Translations under genes and position numbers: made by a program
Notes under the pieces: model-generated
Databases searched by the model: none
What the model saw: the letters and a program-made list of their open reading frames with translations, nothing else
Told to the model about the DNA's origin: nothing
Source of the DNA: Marinilongibacter aquaticus
Lineage (GTDB): Bacteria; Bacteroidota; Bacteroidia; Cytophagales; Spirosomataceae
Assembly (NCBI RefSeq): GCF_020149935.1
Contig: NZ_CP083757.1
Span: 4,303,501 to 4,367,500 of the forward strand
Direction: 5' to 3'
Length of the DNA stretch: 64,000 bases
Part shown: positions 52,281-60,137 of the stretch, one piece after another
How the letters are laid out: each line of letters opens with the position of its first letter
How positions within the stretch are numbered: the first letter of the stretch is position 1

Positions 52281-53941
52281 ATGCAATAGGTTACACGCGT
52301 CTTAGTGCAAGGGATCAGTCAAGGTATTCACTTGACGATCAGGAGAGGAGTATCAAATCGTACTGTCGCAGCAACAACATCGATTTGCTGGCATTGTTCA
52401 AGGACAATGGAGAGTGCAGTGATACTTTTGATAGGGCCGATTTTAGAGCCTTGGAGCAGTTTATAAAGGAACACAAAGGGAGTGTGCGTTACTTGATAGT
52501 AATGGACCACGACAGGTTCAGTAGGGATCTGTCCGAGGCCTTGCTGAAAATCAAGCAGTTCGAACGTAGTTACAGGATTAAGGTACTTTCCATTGACGAA
52601 CCTCTGGATCTGGATATTAACGATCCGGATGTTTTCCTTAGCAGGGCGTTCAAATATTTGATGGCCAATCAGGAGCTTCTACGTATTCGCAAGCGGACGA
52701 GGCGTGGGATCCGCAGTGCCCTTGAGGCCGGTCGTTTTGTCAATAAGGCCCCTTTCGGCTACTTGAACACGAGGGATGCTTCGGGAAAGGCAACATTGAC
52801 CGTGGATACGGAAAGGGCCTTTCTGATCGAGAAGATATTCAGGGATTATTTGGCGGGGATCCCGCAATTTTTGATTTATCGAGAAGTGAGGAAGATTGGT
52901 TTTACCCGAACTGGGAAGTCTGCGATTTTGAATGTGCTCAACAACTCGGTTTATGCCGGCCTTATCAAGGTTCCAGCATTGGGGAACATTCCCGAAAAAT
53001 ATGTCAAAGCCGTTCATGAGGCGATAGTGAGTGAATCTGACTTTTGGCTGGCACAGAGGATGCTGGCCAACAACAAGCCTGTCAAAACCCAACCCAAGGA
53101 AGAATTTCCGCTGCGAGGTGTTCTGAAATGCTATTGCGGTCGTCATATGACCGCAGGCTGGAGCAAAGGAAAAAGAAAGTACTACCTCTACTATCGGTGT
53201 ACTTACCACCACGATAAGAACATTCCCGGAGGTTGGCTCCATGATCAAATGGACGAGATACTCAAACTTCTTTGTTTCAAACAGGAACAGGTCGATTATC
53301 TACTTCTCCAGACTGAAAGGAAACTGAAGGAGTCCCTTAAACTTGATAGTCTGGAAAAGCAAAAAATGGAGAAGGGGCTTGCTTCGATGGAGAAGAAGAT
53401 TGAAAAACTAGAAGAGCGGTTGATGAACGACGAAATAGGCGGGGATACGTATAAACGGTGGTACAGGAAATATGCGGAAGATAAAGCCGCCATTGAGACA
53501 GCTCTTAATCGCTTAGGGCAACGTGAGAAAGAGAAATGGCAAAAGGCCAAGAAGGCTTTGCCCCAGTTGGCTTCACTTCATCAAATTTACCAAAGGGCAA
53601 ATCTCAAACAGAAGCATCAGTTGCTTAAAGGGGTGTTCAAAGGTGGTCTCGCATTTTACGATGGGAAACTTAGAACACCTTCAGTTAATCCCGTGTTTTC
53701 TCATAACTTGCTGAAAATCAAAGAAAAAGGGTTGCTCGATATCGAGCAACCCTCCTCAATTTTGGGTGAGAACCCAGTTAGTACCCAGGGCCGGGGTCGA
53801 ACCGGCACGATATTGCTATCATTGGTGTTTGAGACCAACGCGTCTACCAATTCCGCCACCTGGGCTTGTCCGTGTTGGGATTGCAAAAGTAGAATAACAC
53901 TTGATATTCGCCAAACGAAATTCAAAAAAAATTATTCGTAA
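52277..53941 (+). CDS. Large serine recombinase (integrase) whose frame runs into the tRNA site
   Basis: A 554-residue frame. The resolvase domain (residues 1-150) has catalytic Ser10 in YTRLSARDQ and HDRFSRDLSEALLK; a recombinase domain follows (GIRSALEAGRFVNKAPFGYL, IFRDYLAGIPQFLIYREVRK), then a zinc ribbon (KCYCGRHMTAGW, YRCTYHH), a long coiled coil (about 345-425) and a C-terminal segment typical of Bacteroidota recombinases (RTPSVNPVFSHNLLKIKEKG). From about codon 485 the frame is encoded by the antisense of a tRNA terminator and then of tRNA-Leu, ending at 53941 within 10 nt of the neighbouring permease stop. The true C-terminus in the circular form of the element may differ. It catalyses site-specific integration and excision. 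Confidence 0.9.
   Translation: MNAIGYTRLSARDQSRYSLDDQERSIKSYCRSNNIDLLALFKDNGECSDTFDRADFRALEQFIKEHKGSVRYLIVMDHDRFSRDLSEALLKIKQFERSYRIKVLSIDEPLDLDINDPDVFLSRAFKYLMANQELLRIRKRTRRGIRSALEAGRFVNKAPFGYLNTRDASGKATLTVDTERAFLIEKIFRDYLAGIPQFLIYREVRKIGFTRTGKSAILNVLNNSVYAGLIKVPALGNIPEKYVKAVHEAIVSESDFWLAQRMLANNKPVKTQPKEEFPLRGVLKCYCGRHMTAGWSKGKRKYYLYYRCTYHHDKNIPGGWLHDQMDEILKLLCFKQEQVDYLLLQTERKLKESLKLDSLEKQKMEKGLASMEKKIEKLEERLMNDEIGGDTYKRWYRKYAEDKAAIETALNRLGQREKEKWQKAKKALPQLASLHQIYQRANLKQKHQLLKGVFKGGLAFYDGKLRTPSVNPVFSHNLLKIKEKGLLDIEQPSSILGENPVSTQGRGRTGTILLSLVFETNASTNSATWACPCWDCKSRITLDIRQTKFKKNYS
53729..53752 (-). terminator. Rho-independent terminator of tRNA-Leu
   Basis: A perfect 24-nt palindrome (gggttgctcgat followed by its reverse complement), 29 nt beyond the tRNA 3' end. 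On the minus strand it is followed by TTTTTCTTTG. It therefore terminates the tRNA transcript. On the other strand it codes for part of the recombinase C-terminus (GLLDIEQP). Confidence 0.85.
53782..53865 (-). tRNA. tRNA-Leu (anticodon CAA)
   Basis: 84 nt on the minus strand. The acceptor arm GCCCAGG pairs with CCTGGGT (one G-T pair at the end), discriminator A. The D-arm region is TGGCGGAATTGGTAGACGC, the anticodon stem TTGGT/ACCAA with loop CTCAAAC gives anticodon CAA, a long variable arm identifies a class II (Leu-type) tRNA, and the T-arm is CCGGTTCGACCCCGG. CCA is not encoded. It is the integration target of the adjacent serine-recombinase element. Confidence 0.95.
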
Positions 53942-55170
53942 CGTAAAGATTCTATCGGGTCCAATTTGCTGGCTTTGTATGCGGGATAAAATCCGGAAAT
54001 CAAACCCACTGAAATACAAACAATTAGCCCAGCGATGATCCAATTCCAGGGGATGAGGTAACTGGTTTGCTCAAAAAGCAATGAAGCGACAGCGTTGCCT
54101 CCAAAGATGCCTAAAATTACACCCACTAGCCCACCAAGTACACAAATCACGGTAGCTTCGATCAAAAATTGGGTTCTGATTTTTTGCGGACTCGCTCCCA
54201 AAGCCTTGCGGACGCCGATTTCTCTGGTGCGTTCGGTAACGGAAACCAGCATGATGTTCATCAGAGCAATGGCCGCCCCAAGTAAAGTGATAATGGCAAT
54301 CACCAATCCACCGACTTTCATTCCTCCCGTAATTTGTTCGGTTTGCTTGATTAGAGCGTCGGCCCTTTCTACATCAAAACTGTCTTCTTGGCCTATTTGG
54401 TCTCTTCTCACCCTTCGCATCACGGCCACCGCTTCGCCGATGGCTTCTTGAATATCCTGCACACTTTGCACCGATGTGGTGATTTGATATGAGAAATTAC
54501 CCCTTGTGTCGAATTGACGAGCGGCGGTCAGAGGAATGAGCACGACACGGTCGTCGCCTCCATCAGACATATTTCCCTTTTGTTGCAAGACGCCGACAAT
54601 GGTGTAGCGATCGCCAAAAAAGGAAATGTTTTTGTTGAGTGGATTTTCTTTCGGGAATAATGTTTTGGCCAATTCCGCACCGATTACAGCCACTTTTGCC
54701 GAAATGTTGAGATCGACATCGTTTAGGTTTCGACCTGAGAGCATGCTGTATGCCTTGATATTGATATAGCTTTCGTCGCAGCCAACGATCTGAATATTCG
54801 GATTGGTTTTTTCAGAGCCCCTTTTTACTTCAGCACTGCCCGAAGCTTGGGTATAAATACTCACGGTGGCGGTTTCTTTCTTTAAAAACAGCTCTTTGAA
54901 ATCGTTGGCTTCGCGATAAAGTATGGGCGGATCGACCTTGTCGACCATTCCGCGTCTTCTGCCGTAATACTGTTTCACCACGATGTCGAAAGTATTGGCT
55001 CCCAAACCGCTAAAGCTTTGGTTTACATTGTTTTGTATGCCGTCTACAGCGGTAAGAATACCCACCAAAGCCAGAATGCCCAAGGCGATGATGGAAGCCG
55101 TGATGACCGCCCTGAGCATGTTGCCCTGAATGGAACGGAGACCTTCAGCAATGTTTTCTTTTAAATTCAT
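53932..55170 (-). CDS. ABC transporter permease, MacB/FtsX type
   Basis: 412 residues from the ATG at 55170; a longer frame reaches 55203. The architecture is MacB-like: an N-terminal helix (AVITASIIALGILALVGILT), a large periplasmic domain (about 45-280, with QIVGCDESYINIKAYSMLSG and FGDRYTIVGVLQQKGNMSDG), then three C-terminal helices with the FtsX signature (VTERTREIGVRKALGASPQK) and a final EslrYE-type end. The permease drives mechanotransmission-type export or lipoprotein handling together with an ATPase not encoded here. The recombinase frame on the other strand overlaps its last 10 nt. Confidence 0.9.
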   Translation of the reverse strand: MNLKENIAEGLRSIQGNMLRAVITASIIALGILALVGILTAVDGIQNNVNQSFSGLGANTFDIVVKQYYGRRRGMVDKVDPPILYREANDFKELFLKKETATVSIYTQASGSAEVKRGSEKTNPNIQIVGCDESYINIKAYSMLSGRNLNDVDLNISAKVAVIGAELAKTLFPKENPLNKNISFFGDRYTIVGVLQQKGNMSDGGDDRVVLIPLTAARQFDTRGNFSYQITTSVQSVQDIQEAIGEAVAVMRRVRRDQIGQEDSFDVERADALIKQTEQITGGMKVGGLVIAIITLLGAAIALMNIMLVSVTERTREIGVRKALGASPQKIRTQFLIEATVICVLGGLVGVILGIFGGNAVASLLFEQTSYLIPWNWIIAGLIVCISVGLISGFYPAYKASKLDPIESLRYE

Positions 55171-55283
55171 TCTTATTGATTTGGCCGATAGAAAGCGTAT
55201 CAAATGGGCCCGTGTATACGAAAGGCTTGGCTTTCTTGGTTATATTTACAAAATTGGAAAGACCATTTGACGTAAACAAGCCA

Positions 55284-56546
55284 ATGAAACGAAGCATATT
55301 ACCGCTCATCATTTTTTTCCTTTCATTCTTTCGTCTTTCAGCGAATTACCTGCTCGTGCCCATGGACGATTCGCAAACAGATCACCTGAAATCCTATGGT
55401 TTGGTGTACTGGATGCTGAGTGAACATGACATTGAAGTAGACTGGCTTTTGAACTATCGCGGAGGCAGCTTTATGGCTCCAGTGGCTCAAATACTCATCA
55501 ATGAGTGCATTATTCGGAACATCAGTTATGAAGTGATTTCGGATGCCGAGGCCGATCAGATTATTGGTATTGTGAAAAATCCGGATGCAAACATGGACGA
55601 CGTCAAATTGCAAAAGGCTCCGAAAATAGCGGTATATACACCCAAAAGTGCTCAACCTTGGGACGATGCCGTAACCTTGGCCCTCAGCTATGCCGAAATA
55701 AAATACGACAAGGTGTTTGACGATGAGGTGTTGGACGGGAAATTGCCCGAATACGATTGGCTGCATTTACACCACGAAGATTTCACGGGACAGTATGGTA
55801 AATTCATCACCATGAGAGGCCAAACTTGGTATCAAGAACAGAAGGCCGAAGCCGAAAATACAGCCCAAAAGTACGGTTACCAAAAGGTGAGCCAGCTGAA
55901 ATTGGGTGTAGCCAAGAAAATACAGGAATTCGTGTTGGGCGGAGGCTACATGTTTGCGATGTGCAATGCCACAGATACATACGACATTGCTTTGTCGGCC
56001 AATGGTTTGGATATCGTGGAGTCGCCCTACGACGGAGACGGGGCAGATATAAACGCCGATGCGAAATTGGATTTTTCGCAAACTTTTGCGTTTCAGAATT
56101 TTCATTTGATCTACGATCCTTATGTCACCGAATTTTCGGATATCGACCATACCAGCCGGGAAAGGAAAGTGAATGAGGCCAACGATTATTTCGATCTCTT
56201 CGAATTTTCGGCCAAATGGGATCCGATTCCTACTATGCTTACGCAAAATCACCAAAGCGTGATCAAAGGCTTTATGGGACAAACGACCGCTTTTAAGAAG
56301 CAGTTGATCAAGCCGGATGTTATCGTGATGGCCGAAAACCGAAGCTTGGATGAAGCCCGATACATTCATGGCACAGCAGGCAAGGGCTTTTGGACATTTT
56401 ATGGCGGGCACGATCCTGAAGATTACCAGCATTATGTGGGCGAAGAACCCACAGACTTGAACTTGCACCCCAATTCTGCAGGTTACCGCTTGATTCTGAA
56501 CAATGTGCTTTTCCCTGCGGCGAAGAAAAAGAAACTGAAAACCTAA
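55284..56546 (+). CDS. Exported protein of the family usually labelled 'asparagine synthetase B' in Bacteroidota
   Basis: 420 residues from the ATG at 55284, which gives the signal peptide MKRSILPLIIFFLSFFRLSA; a longer frame from 55176 would hide it. It begins NYLLVPMDDSQTDHLKSYGL and contains a segment that looks like a class I glutamine-amidotransferase-like or flavodoxin-like sandwich (KIAVYTPKSAQPWDDAVTLA, WLHLHHEDFTGQYG) and a late motif FWTFYGGHDPEDYQH. None of the asparagine-synthetase residues (N-terminal catalytic Cys, SGGxDS ATP loop) is visible, so the common label is probably a misannotation. It looks like a periplasmic protein of unknown function. It is divergent from the permease. 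Confidence 0.7.
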   Translation: MKRSILPLIIFFLSFFRLSANYLLVPMDDSQTDHLKSYGLVYWMLSEHDIEVDWLLNYRGGSFMAPVAQILINECIIRNISYEVISDAEADQIIGIVKNPDANMDDVKLQKAPKIAVYTPKSAQPWDDAVTLALSYAEIKYDKVFDDEVLDGKLPEYDWLHLHHEDFTGQYGKFITMRGQTWYQEQKAEAENTAQKYGYQKVSQLKLGVAKKIQEFVLGGGYMFAMCNATDTYDIALSANGLDIVESPYDGDGADINADAKLDFSQTFAFQNFHLIYDPYVTEFSDIDHTSRERKVNEANDYFDLFEFSAKWDPIPTMLTQNHQSVIKGFMGQTTAFKKQLIKPDVIVMAENRSLDEARYIHGTAGKGFWTFYGGHDPEDYQHYVGEEPTDLNLHPNSAGYRLILNNVLFPAAKKKKLKT

Positions 56547-56556
56547 AGAAAAAGAA

Positions 56557-56578
56557 GCAAGTCCCAAACAGGACTTGC
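56557..56578 (-). terminator. Terminator between the convergent 55284 and 56613 genes
   Basis: An 8-bp stem gcaagtcc/ggacttgc with a 6-nt loop. On the minus strand it is followed by TTCTTTTTCTTT, so it best terminates the outer-membrane protein gene (stop at 56613). It may also serve the plus-strand gene, which ends 10 nt before it. Confidence 0.75.
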
Positions 56579-56612
56579 ATTCTCAATCGTTCAGAAACCT
56601 ATATAAAATCGT

Positions 56613-57713
56613 TTATTCTTTTTTGCTGCGAATACCCCAAGTTATACCGGCATTGATTAGATAGTCTGCAAAAGCGGCATCGCCTGCACGGTGCTCTCCA
56701 GTAGCTTTTTGTGTTTCAAGATCGGTTACACTTTGCGGACGGTTGCGGTAAAGGGCGATGGGCACACTCAAGCTGAACATCATTTGCCCTTTCATGTACA
56801 TAATACCGGGCTCCAATGAGCCAACCATGCCCGGTCTGCGGAAGCCTTCACTGCCACCAATGAGGTCGTGCACGGGGATTCCTTCGAATCTACCGCCCAA
56901 ACTGAAGCTCAAAGAGGGGTTTAGGAGAGAATAGGTGAAGCCAGCGGTGGCGGCAAATTGGTCTGTCACCGACATGATGGATTCGTTTTGCAAAATGGGA
57001 CTGAGTGTTTCGCGGTATGTGCGTGTGCCGTTTGTTTCTCTGGGGTTCAACAGATAGAAACCAGAACCGTATACACTTAAACGTGGGGCAATTTGTTTGA
57101 AACCCAAAAAGCCCACTGTAATGCCAACTCCACCATCTCCCGGTTGAATCGACTGATCGACTGGTCGAATTTCGCTTTCTCCATTTGGCCCTACATTGTA
57201 AAATGTGCTTGTGGCGGCATATTTTCCAGTGGGAAATTTAAGGCCAATCAGGAAAGCCAAATTACCAGAATGGGCTTCACGTACATCTTTCAACCAATAT
57301 CCTGCTCCGATACGGGCGTCGGCCAGCCCTTTAGAGTAGGTGGTATGCCTTTCCGTGCGACCATGCTCGTACAGTGAGCTTCTTTCGTTGTAGACAAAAG
57401 GCAAAGTGGCGTTCAGGAAAATATGGTTGCTCAGTCCATAGGTTACGTTGATGTCCAAGGCGTGCGAATGGTTGACCACCTCTGTACCGTTGGATACACG
57501 ATCGGGCTCTTCGTGCGTGCCGCGGAAATGACGGAATGATTTAAAATATCGGTAATTGGTACTGACGATCACATAGCCTTTCGAAGATTGCAAAGAGGCA
57601 TTGGGATTGCCCGAGCAGGTAGAAAAATGGCGAATGGCTACACAACCTTGGCCAAAAACAGTATTTAGGCTAGCACAAAACACAAGTATTAGGGGTAGAA
57701 AATACTTTCTCAT
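56613..57713 (-). CDS. Outer-membrane beta-barrel protein, transporter-like
   Basis: 366 residues from the ATG at 57713, with a signal peptide (MRKYFLPLILVFCASLNTVF). The mature part alternates polar and aromatic residues across about a dozen strands (YVIVSTNYRYFKSFRHFRG, DINVTYGLSNHIFLNATLPF, ARIGAGYWLKDV, PRLSVYGSGFYLLNP) and ends in a short strand (NAGITWGIRSKKE). It resembles the OprD/MetA-like or phenol-degradation-type outer-membrane proteins of Bacteroidota, but the substrate is not readable. The next gene upstream (57795) is on the same strand. Confidence 0.7.
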   Translation of the reverse strand: MRKYFLPLILVFCASLNTVFGQGCVAIRHFSTCSGNPNASLQSSKGYVIVSTNYRYFKSFRHFRGTHEEPDRVSNGTEVVNHSHALDINVTYGLSNHIFLNATLPFVYNERSSLYEHGRTERHTTYSKGLADARIGAGYWLKDVREAHSGNLAFLIGLKFPTGKYAATSTFYNVGPNGESEIRPVDQSIQPGDGGVGITVGFLGFKQIAPRLSVYGSGFYLLNPRETNGTRTYRETLSPILQNESIMSVTDQFAATAGFTYSLLNPSLSFSLGGRFEGIPVHDLIGGSEGFRRPGMVGSLEPGIMYMKGQMMFSLSVPIALYRNRPQSVTDLETQKATGEHRAGDAAFADYLINAGITWGIRSKKE

Positions 57714-57794
57714 ATGAATTCGATTTAATGATTGGATACAAAATTTGTGGGATATCAATGCTTTGATATCCTTTTTAAAAAGACAGTATGTACA

Positions 57795-58355
57795 TTAAAT
57801 CTGTTGGGGTGGGGGGCTCTCCAATTGAAGAACAGTAGAAGAGCTGAAAGCAGTATACTGATAATTGGCTTGGGAAGTCCAAACCGAAGAAACAGGTTTT
57901 GAGAGCGTAATGTCGTTTTGATTGTGGTATTGAGAAGACAGCCATTTGCAAAATACCTGACCGATATTCGGACGCGGGCTTTTCTCTTTTCCATCTGGCG
58001 ATACATTATCCGCCAACATGCTGAAAATTTCGCGGGCACTGTTGTTTTTCACATAGTCGCAATACAGTGTATCTTGCTTCAAATGCCGGCTCACAAGTGT
58101 GTAGAACTCGCCTTCTATTTGTACCAAACCTTCGCTGTCTTTGGCTTCTTCCCATTGATTGGCATAAGGAAGCGACATCGCGATTTTAAGGCTCAACTTT
58201 TCGGGCTTGCTGTTGTATTCATGAATGGAAGAAGTGTGAATATTGGCTTCACTTTCCAGACGGCTTATCAGTACAAAAGGCACAACAAATACATGTCCCA
58301 AAAGAAGGGACAAGAGAGCAATGCTCGACACAATATGGAGATTGGCCTTTTTCAT
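57795..58355 (-). CDS. Hypothetical protein with N-terminal membrane anchor or signal
   Basis: 186 residues: MKKANLHIVSSIALLSLLLG and VFVVPFVLI give one or two N-terminal hydrophobic stretches. The rest is polar, with YCDYVKNNSAREIFSMLADN and a Pro-rich C-terminus (LESPPPQQI). No family recognised. It lies 81 nt upstream of the outer-membrane barrel on the same strand, so the two may work together in the envelope. Confidence 0.55.
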   Translation of the reverse strand: MKKANLHIVSSIALLSLLLGHVFVVPFVLISRLESEANIHTSSIHEYNSKPEKLSLKIAMSLPYANQWEEAKDSEGLVQIEGEFYTLVSRHLKQDTLYCDYVKNNSAREIFSMLADNVSPDGKEKSPRPNIGQVFCKWLSSQYHNQNDITLSKPVSSVWTSQANYQYTAFSSSTVLQLESPPPQQI

Positions 58356-58437
58356 CTTGAATCCTCAAATGTACAGGAACGCCATTGATTTCTCAAAGGA
58401 ATTCAAAACAATCTTTGAATTGACAAAAAAGCCTTGT

Positions 58438-59865
58438 TTAGTGGCTTTCAGGATCAGGATCGCCTTTGGGTTTGGCTAGTCTGGCTTCTTCCCCTTCCAT
58501 GATTTCTTCCTTACGGATTTCGTAGAAAGATTTGTTCAACAGGCGTCCGGAAGCCAAATGAGCAATAAGGCCTGCCAGAAGAAAATAGAAAATAGCCGAA
58601 TGGCGGTCGGTCATTTCCAAAACCAAAATGGCCGCGGTAAAAGGCGATTTGGTGACACCCGTCAGAAAGCCAATCATACAAATCAAAACCAAAAGGTTGT
58701 GGTATTCGCCCGGCACTTGAAGCAAACCGACCATCAAAGTGCCCAAACTGGCCCCAGAAGATAGGGAAGTGGCAAATACACCACCGGCACCGCCGATGCC
58801 AAAAGTGAGAATGGCCCCGAAAAAACGGGCGAAAAACATATAAAAGGGCTGGTCTTCAGATTCAAAAAGGATGGCGTTGATCAAAGGCTTTCCCGAACCC
58901 ATCGCAAAATGTCCGGTGAAAAACACAATGAGAGCAAAAGCCAAAGTTGCGGCCAAGGTCGTCAGGTATTTCAGTTTTTTGTTTTTCAAATTCCGTCTGA
59001 AATCAGCCATTTTTAGCAGAATTTGGGCAAAGAGCGAACCCAAATAGCCAGAAAGAAAGGCAAAAAGTACCACCCAAAGAATACCGCTCAATGGCACGGG
59101 CGAGATTTTGGGATAACCCAAATACAAATAAGAACCCAAAAAGAGCTGAGCGGTGATACCGGAAATAATGACCGCACTGAACACGGCTGTTCTGAATTTC
59201 CCAATATGCGATTTCGTCAGTTCCTCTACCACATATACGATTCCTCCTAAGGGCGTATTGAAAGCGGCGGCCAGTCCAGAAGCTCCGCCCGTGATCAACA
59301 TTATTTTTTGAGAAACCTTTGCCCAGCTTTCGGGAATGAGGCGATAGACAGATTCGAAAATCGAGCCCGCGATTTGCAAGGTCGGTCCTTCACGGCCAAT
59401 GGCTCCGCCGCCAAAAAGTGTGAGCAAGCTACTGATGACTTTGAAAATAACCACTTTGAAGTTCAGCAGGCGATCAACAAGTTTACGGTGTCTTGTACCC
59501 GTGGCATCTACGGCGGCCATCAACTGTGGAATCCCGCTTCCTCCGGCTTCTGGGCAGTATTTGTCGATAATCCAATAACCTGCAAAAATAAACAAAGGAG
59601 CCGCCACGAATATGGAATAGGCATTCCATTCGAAAAGCAAGCGGCTCCAATGTTCTACGTATTCGAAAAGCCTTTCATAGAAAACCGCAAAAAGACCTGT
59701 GAGCACAGAGGCGATCCAAAGGGGTATGGCCTCGTAAGGTATTTTCGATAAAATCTCCTCCGGAACCTTTTGCAGGATGGTGAGTCCAAATCGGGAATCT
59801 TTCAAATCCCGATAGGTTCTGTGCCATTTGAGCTCCCAAGATTTTAAGTGGTATCTGTGTTTCAT
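58438..59865 (-). CDS. ClC-family chloride channel or H+/Cl- exchanger
   Basis: A 475-residue integral membrane protein with the ClC signatures: GSGIPQ at 109-114, GREGPTLQ at about 157-164 with gating Glu159, and GGAGGVFATSLSSGAS in the third filter region, where the canonical form is GxFxP. No CBS domains follow; the C-terminus is a short charged tail (EIMEGEEARLAKPKGDP). It moves chloride, with or without proton exchange; the internal proton Glu was not assigned. It is last in a leftward operon; its ATG overlaps the SelW-like stop (ATGA). Confidence 0.92.
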   Translation of the reverse strand: MKHRYHLKSWELKWHRTYRDLKDSRFGLTILQKVPEEILSKIPYEAIPLWIASVLTGLFAVFYERLFEYVEHWSRLLFEWNAYSIFVAAPLFIFAGYWIIDKYCPEAGGSGIPQLMAAVDATGTRHRKLVDRLLNFKVVIFKVISSLLTLFGGGAIGREGPTLQIAGSIFESVYRLIPESWAKVSQKIMLITGGASGLAAAFNTPLGGIVYVVEELTKSHIGKFRTAVFSAVIISGITAQLFLGSYLYLGYPKISPVPLSGILWVVLFAFLSGYLGSLFAQILLKMADFRRNLKNKKLKYLTTLAATLAFALIVFFTGHFAMGSGKPLINAILFESEDQPFYMFFARFFGAILTFGIGGAGGVFATSLSSGASLGTLMVGLLQVPGEYHNLLVLICMIGFLTGVTKSPFTAAILVLEMTDRHSAIFYFLLAGLIAHLASGRLLNKSFYEIRKEEIMEGEEARLAKPKGDPDPESH

Positions 59866-60134
59866 TTCACGTCCGCATGTCCGAGGTTCATATCGGGTGA
59901 AACAGCATCTCTGACAATCTGTTTTAAAGTTTTTGGTTCAGGAAATCCACCGTATGTTTTTCTGTCGAAGATCAATTGCGAATCGGCATAAATTTGAAAT
60001 ACGCCGCCCACCAGCGAAGGTTTCAAACTCACTTCGCTCAATTCACTTCCAAATGTAGTCAGCAGCTCTTGGGCCATCCAAGCCGAACGGAGCAGCCAAC
60101 CGCATTTCGGACAATAAATTATGGTAATCTTCAT
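59862..60134 (-). CDS. SelW/Rdx-family thioredoxin-like protein (Cys form)
   Basis: 90 residues of the SelT/SelW/SelH (Rdx) family: the redox motif CPKC at residues 8-11, after MKITIIY, carries Cys where some members have selenocysteine, and GGVFQIYADSQLIFDRKTYGGFPEP is the conserved core. Expected role: thiol redox or Cys-based peroxide defence; precise partners unknown. Three nt separate it from the upstream cytochrome-c gene, and its stop overlaps the ClC start. Confidence 0.85.
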   Translation of the reverse strand: MKITIIYCPKCGWLLRSAWMAQELLTTFGSELSEVSLKPSLVGGVFQIYADSQLIFDRKTYGGFPEPKTLKQIVRDAVSPDMNLGHADVK

Positions 60135-60137
60135 AAA

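Larger units (their letters stand above)
47561..53728. mobile_element. Right part of an integrative mobilizable element at tRNA-Leu(CAA)
   Basis: A mob operon (relaxosome protein, relaxase, coupling protein), an integrase-N-domain-like gene and a large serine recombinase end against a chromosomal tRNA-Leu gene. The recombinase frame crosses into the tRNA terminator at 53729, so the junction lies at or just before that point. The AOS-TetR-RteC genes from 44190 probably belong to the element as well. I could not find the left end: no second copy of the tRNA or terminator sequence was noticed in the window. The limits given are minimal. Confidence 0.6.
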
